Source: Thalassobacillus sp043497085
GTDB taxonomy: Bacteria > Bacillota > Bacilli > Bacillales > Halobacillaceae
DNA length: 64,000 bases
NCBI GenBank assembly: GCA_043497085.1
Contig: JBIEKI010000007.1
Reading direction: 5' to 3' (one strand)
Position 1 is the first letter of the stretch. Each line of letters starts with the position of its first letter. The notes under the pieces were generated by a model, which worked only from the letters and a program-made list of their open reading frames with translations, was not told the DNA's origin and searched no databases. Position numbers and translations under genes: made by a program. This document shows, piece after piece, positions 42,302-50,600 of the stretch.

Positions 42302-42530
42302 TTATGGAAGACTCAGTTTCAAGGTTCTTTACCATAAAAGCGTTAGGGGTGGCTTGGAAACTACTCGCTTTCCTGCGGGGGATCTGGCGAGCTTCCTCGG
42401 GCTATCGCCCTGTGGGATCTCGCCTAACCCCTTCTCCCGCGGGAGTCTCGCAGTTTTCCAACCACCCCATCCGAAGGCTGAGAGAAACGAACCCCTGCCA
42501 AAAATAAAGTTGTTTTCCATAAGCCATATA
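42302..42530. repeat. Long palindromic dispersed element, copy 1
   Basis: The core (42346-42468) runs from GGGGTGGCTTGGAAA to TTTTCCAACCACCCC and contains CGCTTTCC, GAGCTTCCTC, GGGATCTCGCC and GGAGTCTCGC. Outer inverted ends TTATGGAA / TTCCATAA and GTTTC / GAAAC enclose it. It has no plausible protein. Related copies are at 42602-42772 (opposite orientation) and 63571-63736. Confidence 0.85.
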
Positions 42531-42601
42531 AACCTATGATGCATGTTATAAGCACATTTTCATGAGTAGCTCTCCCTATGCTTGAAGGACGGCATACCGA
42601 A

Positions 42602-42772
42602 GTTTCCGTTTTGCTCACTTAACGCAAGGAGGGCCGGGAAATTGCGAGACTCCTATGGGAGGATAGGACATGGTGAGATCCCGCAAGGCGAAGCCTGAGG
42701 AAGCTCACCGTCCGCCCATGGAAAGCGAGTGATTTCCCGGCCCACCAAACGCTCCCAATCGTAACGGAAACA
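42602..42772. repeat. Long palindromic dispersed element, copy 2 (inverted)
   Basis: On the minus strand this reads CGCTTTCC, GTGAGCTTCCTCAGGCTTCG, GCGGGATCTCACC and GGAGTCTCGC, the same order as in copies 1 and 3. The core ends are GGGCCGGGAAAT / ATTTCCCGGCCC (42632-42743), and the outer ends are GTTTCCGTT / AACGGAAAC. Confidence 0.85.
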
Positions 42773-42839
42773 GTTTCTCTCGAAACTGTATTCAGCAAAA
42801 GGGAGCTTTAACTGTAAAATCACCACTAAGATTTTTTGT

Positions 42840-43418
42840 TCAAATCGGTTCCGCTATTAAGGAGTCGGTTCCTTTCATGATATAAGGAACCACATACTCG
42901 ACATATTCTTCTGCAGGAAGCTCACAGTTTTTCTTCCAATCCTCTGTCGCCCCATAGATCGCCCAGCTCAGCATCACGGCTGCCACTCGTAACGAATGCT
43001 CGTGTTGCTCGGGGAACTGTTTCGATAAAATGGTAAGGAACAACTGCTGCATATCTTCCTTGATCAGGTATTCAATGCGATCAGTGAAAGCCGCGAAGCT
43101 ATCCGGACATCTGGTGGACATCGAGGCGTTGAAGTTAGTCACGGTCAGGAACACACTTTTGATTGTGTCGGCATTTATAACGTCGTGATCACCGATTTCC
43201 TGGCAGACGTTGACCATGAGGTCTTCTTTCAATACTTTATCCAATAAATCATATTTATCGGTGAAATGGTAATAAAAGGTTGCCCGGTTGACGGTCGCTT
43301 CCTGCGTAATATCTTTAATGGTGATAGCTTTGAATTTTTTCTTTTCAGAGAGCGTCATGAAGGCATCCATAATCAATTTCCGTGTGCGAAGGATGCGGGG
43401 GTCGGTTTTTTCTGCCAT
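42840..43418 (-). CDS. TetR/AcrR family repressor (azoR regulator)
   Basis: A 192-residue regulator. The N-terminal helix-turn-helix is RKLIMDAFMTLSEKKKFKAITIKDITQEATVNRATFYYHFTDKYDLL, the standard TetR signature. The C-terminal ligand domain has no assignable inducer. ATG 43418 follows AAAGGGG. It is divergent from azoR, and the intervening region carries two inverted copies of TTGTTTATACAA, one near each gene's promoter. It therefore probably represses both itself and azoR-frnE. Confidence 0.88.
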   Translation of the reverse strand: MAEKTDPRILRTRKLIMDAFMTLSEKKKFKAITIKDITQEATVNRATFYYHFTDKYDLLDKVLKEDLMVNVCQEIGDHDVINADTIKSVFLTVTNFNASMSTRCPDSFAAFTDRIEYLIKEDMQQLFLTILSKQFPEQHEHSLRVAAVMLSWAIYGATEDWKKNCELPAEEYVEYVVPYIMKGTDSLIAEPI

Positions 43419-43461
43419 GGGTGTTGCCCCTTTCTACTTTTTAAACAGATATCGAAAAGTG

Positions 43462-43473
43462 TTGTTTATACAA
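43462..43473. promoter_or_regulatory. Operator copy 1, TTGTTTATACAA
   Basis: Near-palindromic 12-mer about 45 bp upstream of the tetR start codon. It is the exact reverse complement of the copy at 43541. Confidence 0.7.
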
Positions 43474-43493
43474 TAAAACGCAAAACTTATTGG

Positions 43494-43522
43494 TTGAGTA
43501 CCCAGTGATAAGTCTTTATAAT
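43494..43522 (+). promoter_or_regulatory. SigA promoter of azoR
   Basis: TTGAGT and TATAAT separated by 17 bp, with the second operator copy just downstream. Confidence 0.75.
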
Positions 43523-43540
43523 GCGATTATACGACATTTG

Positions 43541-43552
43541 TTGTATAAACAA
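43541..43552. promoter_or_regulatory. Operator copy 2, TTGTATAAACAA
   Basis: Reverse complement of copy 1, 79 bp away, placed just after the -10 box of azoR where a bound repressor would block transcription. Confidence 0.7.
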
Positions 43553-43639
43553 AAGATGTTTAAAAAGCTGGGATATCCATCCAGCTATAATAAAAGTATT
43601 TACACAAGCATCTCAGATTATATAGGAGGAATCATAATT

Positions 43640-44272
43640 ATGAACGTATTAGTCGTTAAAGGAAACAACCGTCCAGACGGTATCACCACAAAAATGTACG
43701 AAACATTCATGGAAGAGATCAAAGACAACAAGGATCTTAACGTGAACACGTACGATGTCTTCGCAGAAGACATGCCTTATTTCGGACAGGACCTTTTCAA
43801 TGCATTGACTAAACTGGAAGCTGGCGAGCGTTTGAATGACGTCGAACAGCGCCTGCTTGATGCGAAGCAAAAAGCAAAAGATGCACTCGAAGCTGCCGAT
43901 GTCATTGTGTTGGCATTCCCGCTTTGGAACTTCACGATTCCAGCGAAACTGCACACATTCATCGATTACGTTTCTGAAGCTGGCTTCACCTTCAAATATA
44001 CCGAAGAAGGCATCAAGCCATTAATGCCTGGCAAGAAAGTTATCCTGTTGAACGCACGCGGCGGAGTTTATTCTTCTGAAGAAATGGCTCCGATGGAAAT
44101 GTCCGTTAACTTCATGCGCAACGTATTCGGCGGATTGTATGGCATGGACATCGTCGATGAAGTGATCATCGAAGGCCACAATGCTATGCCTGATAAAGCA
44201 GAAGCTATTATCGATGAAGGTATGACGAAAGTTAAAGAAGCAGCTCGTAACCTTGCTTACCAATACGCATAA
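43640..44272 (+). CDS. azoR: FMN-dependent NADH-azoreductase/quinone reductase
   Basis: A 210-residue flavodoxin-like enzyme of the AzoR family. MNVLVVKGNNRPDG forms the FMN phosphate loop, FPLWNFTIPAKLHTFIDYV is the family motif, and LLNARGGVYSS binds the isoalloxazine. It reduces quinones and azo compounds by two electrons and so protects against electrophiles. TAGGAGG precedes ATG 43640; a longer frame upstream covers the promoter and is not coding. It forms an operon with the FrnE-like gene under a TetR repressor. Confidence 0.92.
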   Translation: MNVLVVKGNNRPDGITTKMYETFMEEIKDNKDLNVNTYDVFAEDMPYFGQDLFNALTKLEAGERLNDVEQRLLDAKQKAKDALEAADVIVLAFPLWNFTIPAKLHTFIDYVSEAGFTFKYTEEGIKPLMPGKKVILLNARGGVYSSEEMAPMEMSVNFMRNVFGGLYGMDIVDEVIIEGHNAMPDKAEAIIDEGMTKVKEAARNLAYQYA

Positions 44273-44305
44273 GGCGTAATTTTATAAAAAAGTGTGGTGC
44301 CAGAA

Positions 44306-45028
44306 ATGAAAATTGAAGTATGGTCTGATTTTGTCTGTCCGTTTTGCTATATCGGCAAACGCCGGCTCGAGCAGGCGTTAGAAAAGTTCGACCACAAGGG
44401 TGACGTGGAAGTCATTTTCAAAAGTTATGAATTGCAGCCGCACATACAGAGTGATGAAAATGTTTCTGTTTACGAAGTGCTTGCCAAGAAAATGGGTACC
44501 ACGGTCGAGCAGGCGAAAGCAATGAACGATCAGCTGGTGGAAACCGCCAAGACCGTTGGTTTGGAGTATAATTTTAACGAGGTGAAACAGACCAATACGT
44601 TGGAAGCTCACCGGCTGTTAAAATATGCCGAAACACAGGGTAAAGGATTGGCGTTCACAGAACGGCTGATGCGGGCTTACTTCACCGAATCCCGTTTCCT
44701 CGGCCGGCCGGATACATTGATTGAACTTGCCGAGGACATTGGTCTGGATGGCGAAGAAGCAGAAGACGTACTGGTTGGCGATGACTTTTTGGAAGATGTC
44801 CGAAACGACCAGCGCGAAGCCCAGCAAATTGGTGTTCAGGGTGTACCATTCTTCGTGTTCAACCGTAAATATGCGATTTCTGGCGCCCAGCCACCAGAAC
44901 TGTTCCAGGAAACATTGGAAAAAGTGTGGCAGGAAGAGAAAGAGACGCCTTCTTTGCAGCAAATCCAAACATCCGCGGATGCGGCCTGTACAGATGACAG
45001 CTGTGAAGTTCCAGACGATAAAAACTAA
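44306..45028 (+). CDS. DsbA-family oxidoreductase, FrnE/YwbO-like
   Basis: A 240-residue thioredoxin-fold protein of the DsbA/2-hydroxychromene-carboxylate isomerase group. The active site CPFC (C11, C14) lies in VWSDFVCPFCYIGKRRL, and GVQGVPFFVFNRKYAISGAQPPE carries the cis-proline. An extra C-terminal segment has two more cysteines (DAACTDDSCEV). There is no signal peptide, so it is cytosolic; FrnE relatives take part in thiol and oxidative stress. ATG 44306 lies 33 bp after azoR with a weak site, and the two genes should be co-transcribed. Confidence 0.85.
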   Translation: MKIEVWSDFVCPFCYIGKRRLEQALEKFDHKGDVEVIFKSYELQPHIQSDENVSVYEVLAKKMGTTVEQAKAMNDQLVETAKTVGLEYNFNEVKQTNTLEAHRLLKYAETQGKGLAFTERLMRAYFTESRFLGRPDTLIELAEDIGLDGEEAEDVLVGDDFLEDVRNDQREAQQIGVQGVPFFVFNRKYAISGAQPPELFQETLEKVWQEEKETPSLQQIQTSADAACTDDSCEVPDDKN

Positions 45029-45034
45029 TTTCAT

Positions 45035-45081
45035 AAAAAGCCCGATTACGAAGAGGATACCTTCCGTAATCGGGCTTTTTT
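45035..45081. terminator. Bidirectional terminator between frnE-like gene and feoB
   Basis: AAAAAGCCCGATTACG / CGTAATCGGGCTTTTT, 16 bp perfect. Confidence 0.92.
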
Positions 45082-45094
45082 GTACTATAAATTA

Positions 45095-46495
45095 TTAGAC
45101 TAATCCCAGTCCTCTAACAACCTGAGCGATTAGGAACGTAACAACAATAGCTATAGTGGTTGGTAATGCAAAAGCGACAAACGTCCATTTAGGACTTTTT
45201 GTTTCTTTATAAATGTTGATCATGGTGGTTCCACATGGATAATGAAGCAGAGAAAACAACATCATATTCAATGCCGTAAGCCACGTCCAGCCTTGGTCAA
45301 GAAAGATTTGTTTCAATTCTGTCAGGCTCGTGACTTCAATCATGGCTCCTGTAGAGAGATAACTCATCAATAAGATAGGCAGGATGATCTCATTCGCCGG
45401 AAGTCCAAGGATGAAAGCCAAGAGGATGAACCCATCCAGACCTAAAGCTGTGGCAAATGGATCTAAAAATCCTGCTGTATGCTCCAGGATGCTCAGTTCG
45501 CCAATGAATATATTGGCCAAAATCCATGTAACGAGTGAAGCTGGTGCAGCTATAATGACAGCTCTTTTCAGTACGAACCATGATTTATCCAGCGTAGCTC
45601 TCACAATCGTGTTCCAGAACTTCGGTTTTCTGTACGGTGGTAACTCTAAGGTATAGTGGGTCGGAACCCCTTTTAACAGTGTTTTTGATAGACTCCATGA
45701 GACAAGCAGGGTCATGGCTACACCGAATAATACAATTCCCACCACAACCCCTGCAGAGACAAGGGTGTGAACACCTCCGGAAAATCCCGCGGCCATAAAC
45801 AAGCCGGCCAGTAAAATCAGTAATGGCCAACGTCCGTTACACGGGACGAAGTTATTAGTCAGGATCGCTAACATGCGTTCTCGTGGAGATTCAACGATCC
45901 GGGAAGACATGACAGCAGCTGCGTTACACCCAAAGCCCATCGCCATCGTCAAGGATTGCTTGCCATGAGCTCCTGACTTCTTGAAAATCCGGTCCATGTT
46001 AAAAGCGACCCTAGGCAAATAGCCGAAATTCTCCAGCAATGCGAACATGGGGAAGAAGATGGCCATAGGGGGCAGCATAACACTTACAACCCACGATGTT
46101 CCCCGGTAAAGTCCTTCCACCATAATTCCATAAAGCCAGTCTGGTGCATTCATCGATTGAAAAAGGGTGGTCAATCCATCTTCTCCTGCAGCAAACGCTG
46201 CCGCGATATAAGTCCCAGGGATATTGGCTCCAGCAATGGTCAAGTAGATGACCACGGCTAACATCAGGAACATAATAGGTAATCCATATAGCTTGGAAGT
46301 TAAAATTTTATCCAGGTTTTCATCAATCCAGGAAACCTTTTTATCCGAGTATTGAACGGATGACTTGGTAAGATGCTGAGATGATTTATAAATCCTGGTG
46401 ACAATATGATCTCTTGTCTTAACTGATTGATTGACAGCTTCCTCATTAAACAGGGAATTTAATCTCTCCAGCTTTTGGTTTGTGCTAAGCTCCAC
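45095..46495 (-). CDS. feoB: FeoB permease part (split FeoB, membrane half)
   Basis: A 466-residue protein equal to the membrane half of FeoB. A short helical head is followed by about ten spans. Gate motifs are FALLENFGYLPRVAFNMDRIFKKSG, MAMGFGCNAAAVMSSRIVESPRERM and LPANEIILPILLMSY. LLHYPCGTTMINIYKET carries a conserved cysteine. The GTPase part is a separate gene just upstream and overlapping. GTG 46495 is 8 bases after GGGAGGAGG; an ATG eight codons earlier (46519) is less well spaced. It should transport Fe2+ or another divalent metal, energised by its GTPase partner. Confidence 0.88.
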   Translation of the reverse strand: MELSTNQKLERLNSLFNEEAVNQSVKTRDHIVTRIYKSSQHLTKSSVQYSDKKVSWIDENLDKILTSKLYGLPIMFLMLAVVIYLTIAGANIPGTYIAAAFAAGEDGLTTLFQSMNAPDWLYGIMVEGLYRGTSWVVSVMLPPMAIFFPMFALLENFGYLPRVAFNMDRIFKKSGAHGKQSLTMAMGFGCNAAAVMSSRIVESPRERMLAILTNNFVPCNGRWPLLILLAGLFMAAGFSGGVHTLVSAGVVVGIVLFGVAMTLLVSWSLSKTLLKGVPTHYTLELPPYRKPKFWNTIVRATLDKSWFVLKRAVIIAAPASLVTWILANIFIGELSILEHTAGFLDPFATALGLDGFILLAFILGLPANEIILPILLMSYLSTGAMIEVTSLTELKQIFLDQGWTWLTALNMMLFSLLHYPCGTTMINIYKETKSPKWTFVAFALPTTIAIVVTFLIAQVVRGLGLV

Positions 46496-47216
46496 GACAG
46501 CAACCTCCTCCCGTAACATAATGGTCCTGTTTTACACTTTTAGGGTTTTCGATGTAACTTTTTAATACGTCTACTAAGTTATCATCGCCATCGATTAAGC
46601 GTAATGCTACCCATCTGGCAGGCAATGAATCTCCGAAAATAGCTCTGATTTTTGGTTCCATGGACTTTATTTTTGATTCGACTTCACTGTCATAGCTGAT
46701 TTGGTATGGGTTTGTTTCTATTTTTCCATCGGTCATCAAGTCGATTGTTTTGAGTAATTGGAGAATGCCGATTTTTTCTCTTGCTGAAAGTAAAACAACG
46801 GGAATACCAAGATTATGAGAAAGTGTTTCTTTATCTACCGTAATTCCTTTTCTTCTGGCCTCATCAATTAAGTTGACGCATAGTATCACGTTACTTGTCA
46901 TCTCCATTACCTGGAGAGCTAAATTCAGGTTACGTTCTAATGAGGTGGCGTCTACGACTACTAGCGTAATATCCGGTTTTTCAAAAATGATATAGTCCCT
47001 GGCTACTTCTTCATCCGATGAATTGGAATAAAGGGAGTAAGTTCCAGGTAAGTCGATGACCTGATAGTTGTGTCTATCGGTGGTAAGTTCTCCTTCCGCG
47101 CGCAGCACGGTTTTCCCCGGCCAGTTGCCTGTGTGCTGCTTTAAACCAGTCAGTAAATTGAACAGTGTACTCTTTCCGGTATTCGGGTTTCCTGCCAATG
47201 CAATTTTGTGCGCCAT
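46485..47216 (-). CDS. feoB: FeoB GTPase part (split FeoB, G domain)
   Basis: A 243-residue stand-alone G domain. G1 is GNPNTGKST (residues 9-17), G3 is DLPGTYSL, G4 is NLID and G5 LLSARE. An about 80-residue helical GDI-like region follows, with no membrane span. It ends GGGCCRGA with paired cysteines. In most bacteria this domain is fused to the permease; here they are separate overlapping genes. The stop codon falls inside the start region of the permease gene, so the two are translationally coupled. ATG 47216 follows GGAGGGAATC. Confidence 0.9.
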   Translation of the reverse strand: MAHKIALAGNPNTGKSTLFNLLTGLKQHTGNWPGKTVLRAEGELTTDRHNYQVIDLPGTYSLYSNSSDEEVARDYIIFEKPDITLVVVDATSLERNLNLALQVMEMTSNVILCVNLIDEARRKGITVDKETLSHNLGIPVVLLSAREKIGILQLLKTIDLMTDGKIETNPYQISYDSEVESKIKSMEPKIRAIFGDSLPARWVALRLIDGDDNLVDVLKSYIENPKSVKQDHYVTGGGCCRGA

Positions 47217-47228
47217 GTTGATTCCCTC

Positions 47229-47471
47229 CTATTGATGAATTCTCTTAGCAAAAATGAGTGAACTTTCTTCTTTCCTAAGCGCAATCTGCGTGTTGAAGAC
47301 TTTAAATGAGATAGGATCTCCTAGTGGACTCCTTTGAACCACCTCGATTGTAGCTCCAGGTACAAAACCTAAATCGAGCAGCCGCCTTCGCATAACATCA
47401 GTTAATTTAATGGATACGATTTCTAATTTATCTCCTACTTCATATTGGTGAATAGGTTGACTACCGTTCAT
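47229..47471 (-). CDS. feoA: FeoA domain protein
   Basis: An 80-residue SH3-like FeoA protein (LEIVSIKLTDVMRRRLLDLGFVPGATIEVVQRSPLGDPISFKV, the complete family core). It accompanies FeoB and is thought to modulate it. AGGAGG lies 8 bases before ATG 47471. It is the first gene of feoA-feoB(G)-feoB(TM). The leader of about 120 bases contains a hairpin TTGGTT / AACCAA abutting the ribosome site and an MntR-like box. A second such box overlaps the promoter. Confidence 0.92.
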   Translation of the reverse strand: MNGSQPIHQYEVGDKLEIVSIKLTDVMRRRLLDLGFVPGATIEVVQRSPLGDPISFKVFNTQIALRKEESSLIFAKRIHQ

Positions 47472-47500
47472 TATATAACCTCCTTTTGGTTAAATGATAA

Positions 47501-47519
47501 AAAGTTTCCCTAAACCAAC
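47501..47519 (-). promoter_or_regulatory. MntR-like box 1 in the feoA leader
   Basis: On the minus strand this reads TTGGTTTAGGGAAACTTT. The half GGGAAACTT agrees with B. subtilis MntR sites as I remember them. It lies about 30 bp before feoA. Confidence 0.45.
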
Positions 47520-47600
47520 TTTAAGGTAAAAAATTTTTATGTTTTACTTTATGTTTATTAGGTTAAAGTGTGAAAATGTTTCTTTTAACTATGTTATTTG

Positions 47601-47631
47601 ATTATAAACACAAAAGTTTCCTTAATGCAAC
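47601..47631 (-). promoter_or_regulatory. feo promoter with overlapping MntR-like box 2
   Basis: On the minus strand, TTGCAT and TATAAT are separated by 18 bp. The spacer reads TAAGGAAACTTTTGTG, so the box TTGCATTAAGGAAACTT covers the -35 box and spacer. No Fur-type site (GATAATGATTATC) is seen. Confidence 0.55.
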
Positions 47632-47752
47632 ATAGAATATAAACTGCTTTCTTCCTCACGCCTCTGTACTGGGGCTGAAAAAATAAAATCATATCATGGA
47701 TTTTTAAGAGATAGGATTATAAAGACAAGTCAAAGAGTGAAGAGGGAGCCTT

Positions 47753-48463
47753 ATGCAATTGTTTGATGTGTTCATGATGAGTTTCCTTGGACTGATATCA
47801 GGAGGATGTCTTGGTTGGGTGTGTGTCCGGTTGTTACAAGGCAAAAAGTTCTACAGCCTGCTCATAAGTGGGGGAGTTTTGCTATGTTTGCTCCTCATTG
47901 AACTCCTTCCTGAGGCACTAAACACATACCAGGCAAATGGAGTGGCTCTTGGCGCTTTAACAGGTATTTTCGGAATGGCACTACTCAATCGTTTTTTTCA
48001 TAAGAACAAACGAAAAAACTTATTTCACTCGTTTGTTTTTTTGATCGTTGCTATAGGTGTGCACAATATACCGGTCGGTCTTACCATGGGAATCAATACA
48101 GGAGTTGGTGATGCAGGGGTTCAAAGCTCGTTATATTCGGTTTTGTTCTTTCATCTATTGCCTGAGGGAATAGCGCTGTTTATTCCGATTTTTGTTTATC
48201 AATATAGGTGGTTGATGTTTTTGAGTGCCATTTTTTGTTTATCCCTGATTATTTGGATAGCTTCATGGGTAGGCTTCCATATGCCACAGGTTTATACCAT
48301 CAGGAATTCTTCCTGGCTCATGGGTGTTGCGATAGGGACGCTTGGTTATGGAGCGATTTACGAGATTTTGATACCAGCCATTAAGCGAATTTCAAAAGTA
48401 GCTGCTCTAGTGATATTAATCCTTACCTTTATGATTACCTTTTTGTATTTCCGGATGATGTAG
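47753..48463 (+). CDS. ZIP family divalent metal transporter
   Basis: A 236-residue protein with seven or eight spans. The ZIP metal-site helices are present: GVHNIPVGLTMGI (HNxPxG) and FFHLLPEGIALF (HxxPEG). ISGGCLGWVCVRLL near the start and IELLPEAL are further conserved pieces. ZIP proteins usually import Zn2+, Mn2+ or Fe2+. It is divergent from feoA across 280 bp that hold the MntR-like boxes, which suggests shared control. GAGGGAG precedes ATG 47753. Confidence 0.85.
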   Translation: MQLFDVFMMSFLGLISGGCLGWVCVRLLQGKKFYSLLISGGVLLCLLLIELLPEALNTYQANGVALGALTGIFGMALLNRFFHKNKRKNLFHSFVFLIVAIGVHNIPVGLTMGINTGVGDAGVQSSLYSVLFFHLLPEGIALFIPIFVYQYRWLMFLSAIFCLSLIIWIASWVGFHMPQVYTIRNSSWLMGVAIGTLGYGAIYEILIPAIKRISKVAALVILILTFMITFLYFRMM

Positions 48464-48496
48464 CCCGAACGTGATTCAAAATAACGGTTTCTTGTT

Positions 48497-48538
48497 AAAA
48501 AGCCCGCTTTCCATATCACTATGAGAAAAGTGGGCTTT
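48497..48538 (+). terminator. Probable terminator of the ZIP gene
   Basis: AAAGCCCGCTTT / AAAGTGGGCTTT. The plus-strand T-run is short, so it may work mainly on the other strand. Confidence 0.5.
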
Positions 48539-48743
48539 GGCGTTATCTTTTAACCAATGACAAATAGAATAGAGGATGGGCATTCATCCTGAACTACTGC
48601 AATGGTGTTTTTTATAGAAAACGGAAATATTTTGAAAATATATCTTGTGGAAGGGGTGGAGGTTTGGAATAATAATAGTAACTTTCTAATTGATTCGTTA
48701 TGTGTGCATGGGGAAGGCAGCTTTTTATGAAAGAAGGGGAGAC

Positions 48744-49655
48744 ATGGAGCATGTTATTGATGTAAAAGGGTTAACGAAAAGTTTCGGCAGTGTCCAGGCG
48801 GTAAAGGATATGTCATTCTCTGTCCGCCCAGGGGAAATTTTCGGAATCATCGGGCCGAACGGAGCGGGTAAAACGACCACACTTGAAATGCTTGAAGGCA
48901 TCCTGAAACCGGATAGCGGCACGATTGATGTGTTGGGACTTGATCCGAGCAGGCAGTTGAGGAAGTTGAACAACCGAATTGGTGTCCAATTTCAAGCTAC
49001 TTCCATTCAGAAGAAAATGAAAGTAAAAGAAGCACTTGATCTATTTTCTTCCTTTTATAAGCAGGCAACGCAAAAAGAGTATTTAATCGAGATTTTGGGC
49101 TTAGGGGATAAGTTGAATGTTGCGTTTGAGGATTTGTCAGGTGGTTGGAAACAGCGGGTGACCCTTGCGCTGGCAACGCTTCACAAACCGGAAATTTTAT
49201 TCCTCGATGAGCCGAGTATGGGACTCGATCCTCATGCCCGCCGGGAAATGTGGTCGATGATCAAGCTGATGAGAGAGCAGGGAAGTACGATAGTGATTAC
49301 CACGCATTACATGGAAGAGGCGGAGAAGCTGTGTGACCGAGTGGCTATGATATACAGCGGACACTTGAAAGCGTTGAATACACCAGTAGAATTACTGAAT
49401 GAAATGAAAGCTCATTACCTGGCTTTTGAAAGCGATGGCCTGGAGTACGACTACCTGATTACTGTACCGGGGGTGGCACGGGTAGAGCAGGAAGGTGATT
49501 CGTTCAAGGTTTTCAGTGAGGATCAACAAATGACTGCTTACCATATTTTTAATTACTGTCACGATAAAGGAATCAGTCTGACTAACTTCAAGTTTGAAAA
49601 AGGGTCCCTCGATGACTTATTCGTTCATTACCTGGAAAAGGAGCAGACGGGATGA
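48744..49655 (+). CDS. ABC transporter ATP-binding protein
   Basis: A 303-residue ATPase of the DRR/linearmycin exporter type. Walker A is GPNGAGKTT, the signature is LSGGWKQR (the usual Q is W), Walker B is ILFLDEPSMGLD and the H-loop is ITTHYMEEAE. A C-terminal accessory domain of about 80 residues ends KGSLDDLFVHYLEKEQTG, typical of this subfamily. AAGGGGAG precedes ATG 48744. The stop codon overlaps the permease start (ATGA), so both are one exporter for a lipophilic compound or drug. Confidence 0.92.
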   Translation: MEHVIDVKGLTKSFGSVQAVKDMSFSVRPGEIFGIIGPNGAGKTTTLEMLEGILKPDSGTIDVLGLDPSRQLRKLNNRIGVQFQATSIQKKMKVKEALDLFSSFYKQATQKEYLIEILGLGDKLNVAFEDLSGGWKQRVTLALATLHKPEILFLDEPSMGLDPHARREMWSMIKLMREQGSTIVITTHYMEEAEKLCDRVAMIYSGHLKALNTPVELLNEMKAHYLAFESDGLEYDYLITVPGVARVEQEGDSFKVFSEDQQMTAYHIFNYCHDKGISLTNFKFEKGSLDDLFVHYLEKEQTG

Positions 49656-50392
49656 TACAAGTAATGAAGCTCGCAAGTATTGAAACGAAAATGTTTTTCA
49701 GGGATCGTCTCAGTGTTTTCTGGACGTTTTTGTTTCCTGTCGCCATGATTTGGCTGTTCGGTTCCATGTTCGTCGGTAATGAAATGAACGGTCTTTCTTT
49801 TGCCCAGATGTTTGTCCCTTCCTGGATTGGTGTCAATATCGTTACGACATCGTTTTTTACACTCGGAACCGTATTAGCCGGCTACCGGGAAACGGGCGTT
49901 TTGCGGCGTTATCAGTCTACTCCGCTTCAGCCCTGGAAAATCCTTGCCGCTCATACAGTGCAAGGGACGGTTATTTTCTTTATTTCTGCTGTACTGCTAA
50001 TGGTGTTCGGGATGCTGATGTACGATTTAACGCTGCCTGCATACATGGGTAGTACGATAGTAGCCTTACTGATCAGTATCGCAGCATTTTTCCCGTTTGC
50101 GTTGTTTTTGACCTCATTGGCGAAAAACACCCAGGCTGCTGCAGCAATCAGTTCGTTATTTTTGAATCTCATGTTGTTCTTATCTGGGGCGACGTTCCCG
50201 CTCGAGTTCATGCCGACAGTCCTCCAGTATGTGGCGAAAATCCTGCCACTCTACTATGTCATCATTATGTTACGTGGTACATGGAGCGAGTCTCCGATTA
50301 CAGAATATGGGGGCGAGATAGGTATATTATTAGGAATAGCCGTGATATCTACCATTCTGGCGTCTCGTTTTTTTCGTTGGAGCGGGAAGTAG
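49652..50392 (+). CDS. ABC-2 type permease
   Basis: A 246-residue membrane subunit with six spans and the ABC-2 motif LFLNLMLFLSGATFPLEFMPTVLQYVAKILPLYYVI. It starts MIQVMKLASIETKMFFRDRLSVFWTFLFPVAM, a typical N-terminus. It is coupled by a 4-bp overlap to the ATPase. The substrate is unknown. A terminator follows. Confidence 0.92.
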   Translation: MIQVMKLASIETKMFFRDRLSVFWTFLFPVAMIWLFGSMFVGNEMNGLSFAQMFVPSWIGVNIVTTSFFTLGTVLAGYRETGVLRRYQSTPLQPWKILAAHTVQGTVIFFISAVLLMVFGMLMYDLTLPAYMGSTIVALLISIAAFFPFALFLTSLAKNTQAAAAISSLFLNLMLFLSGATFPLEFMPTVLQYVAKILPLYYVIIMLRGTWSESPITEYGGEIGILLGIAVISTILASRFFRWSGK

Positions 50393-50438
50393 AATAAAAA
50401 GCATAAATTGCTTCGAAGATATTCTCATAGACTAAAAG

Positions 50439-50472
50439 ACCGCCGTTTGCCGATCGTGGACGGTGGTTTTTG
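50439..50472 (+). terminator. Terminator of the ABC operon
   Basis: ACCGCCGT / ACGGTGGT (one G-T pair) with TTTTT. Confidence 0.8.
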
Positions 50473-50523
50473 TATGGGTTTAATAGTTGCAGACCCTGCA
50501 AGCATGAAGATGAGTTTGTACTA

Positions 50524-50579
50524 TTGACAATATACCAATAGGGGTATATACTATACAATGTAAACCATAAGGGGTATAT
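50524..50579 (+). promoter_or_regulatory. Promoter with CsoR/CstR-like operators
   Basis: TTGACA and TATACT are separated by 17 bp. The spacer is filled by TATACCAATAGGGGTATA. A second copy of ACC-N4-GGGGTATA lies exactly 30 bp downstream (50564-50578). Sites of this shape bind copper-sensing CsoR and persulfide-sensing CstR repressors. Confidence 0.65.
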
Positions 50580-50600
50580 TTAAGGGGAGGTCAATATCGT

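Noticed and set aside
42188..42839. Protein genes in the 650-bp gap before tetR
   Set aside because: All frames there are explained by the two palindromic repeat copies; none has a ribosome site.
46485..46519. feoB as a frameshifted pseudogene
   Set aside because: Both halves have their own ribosome sites, complete motifs and clean ends; a natural split is the simpler reading.
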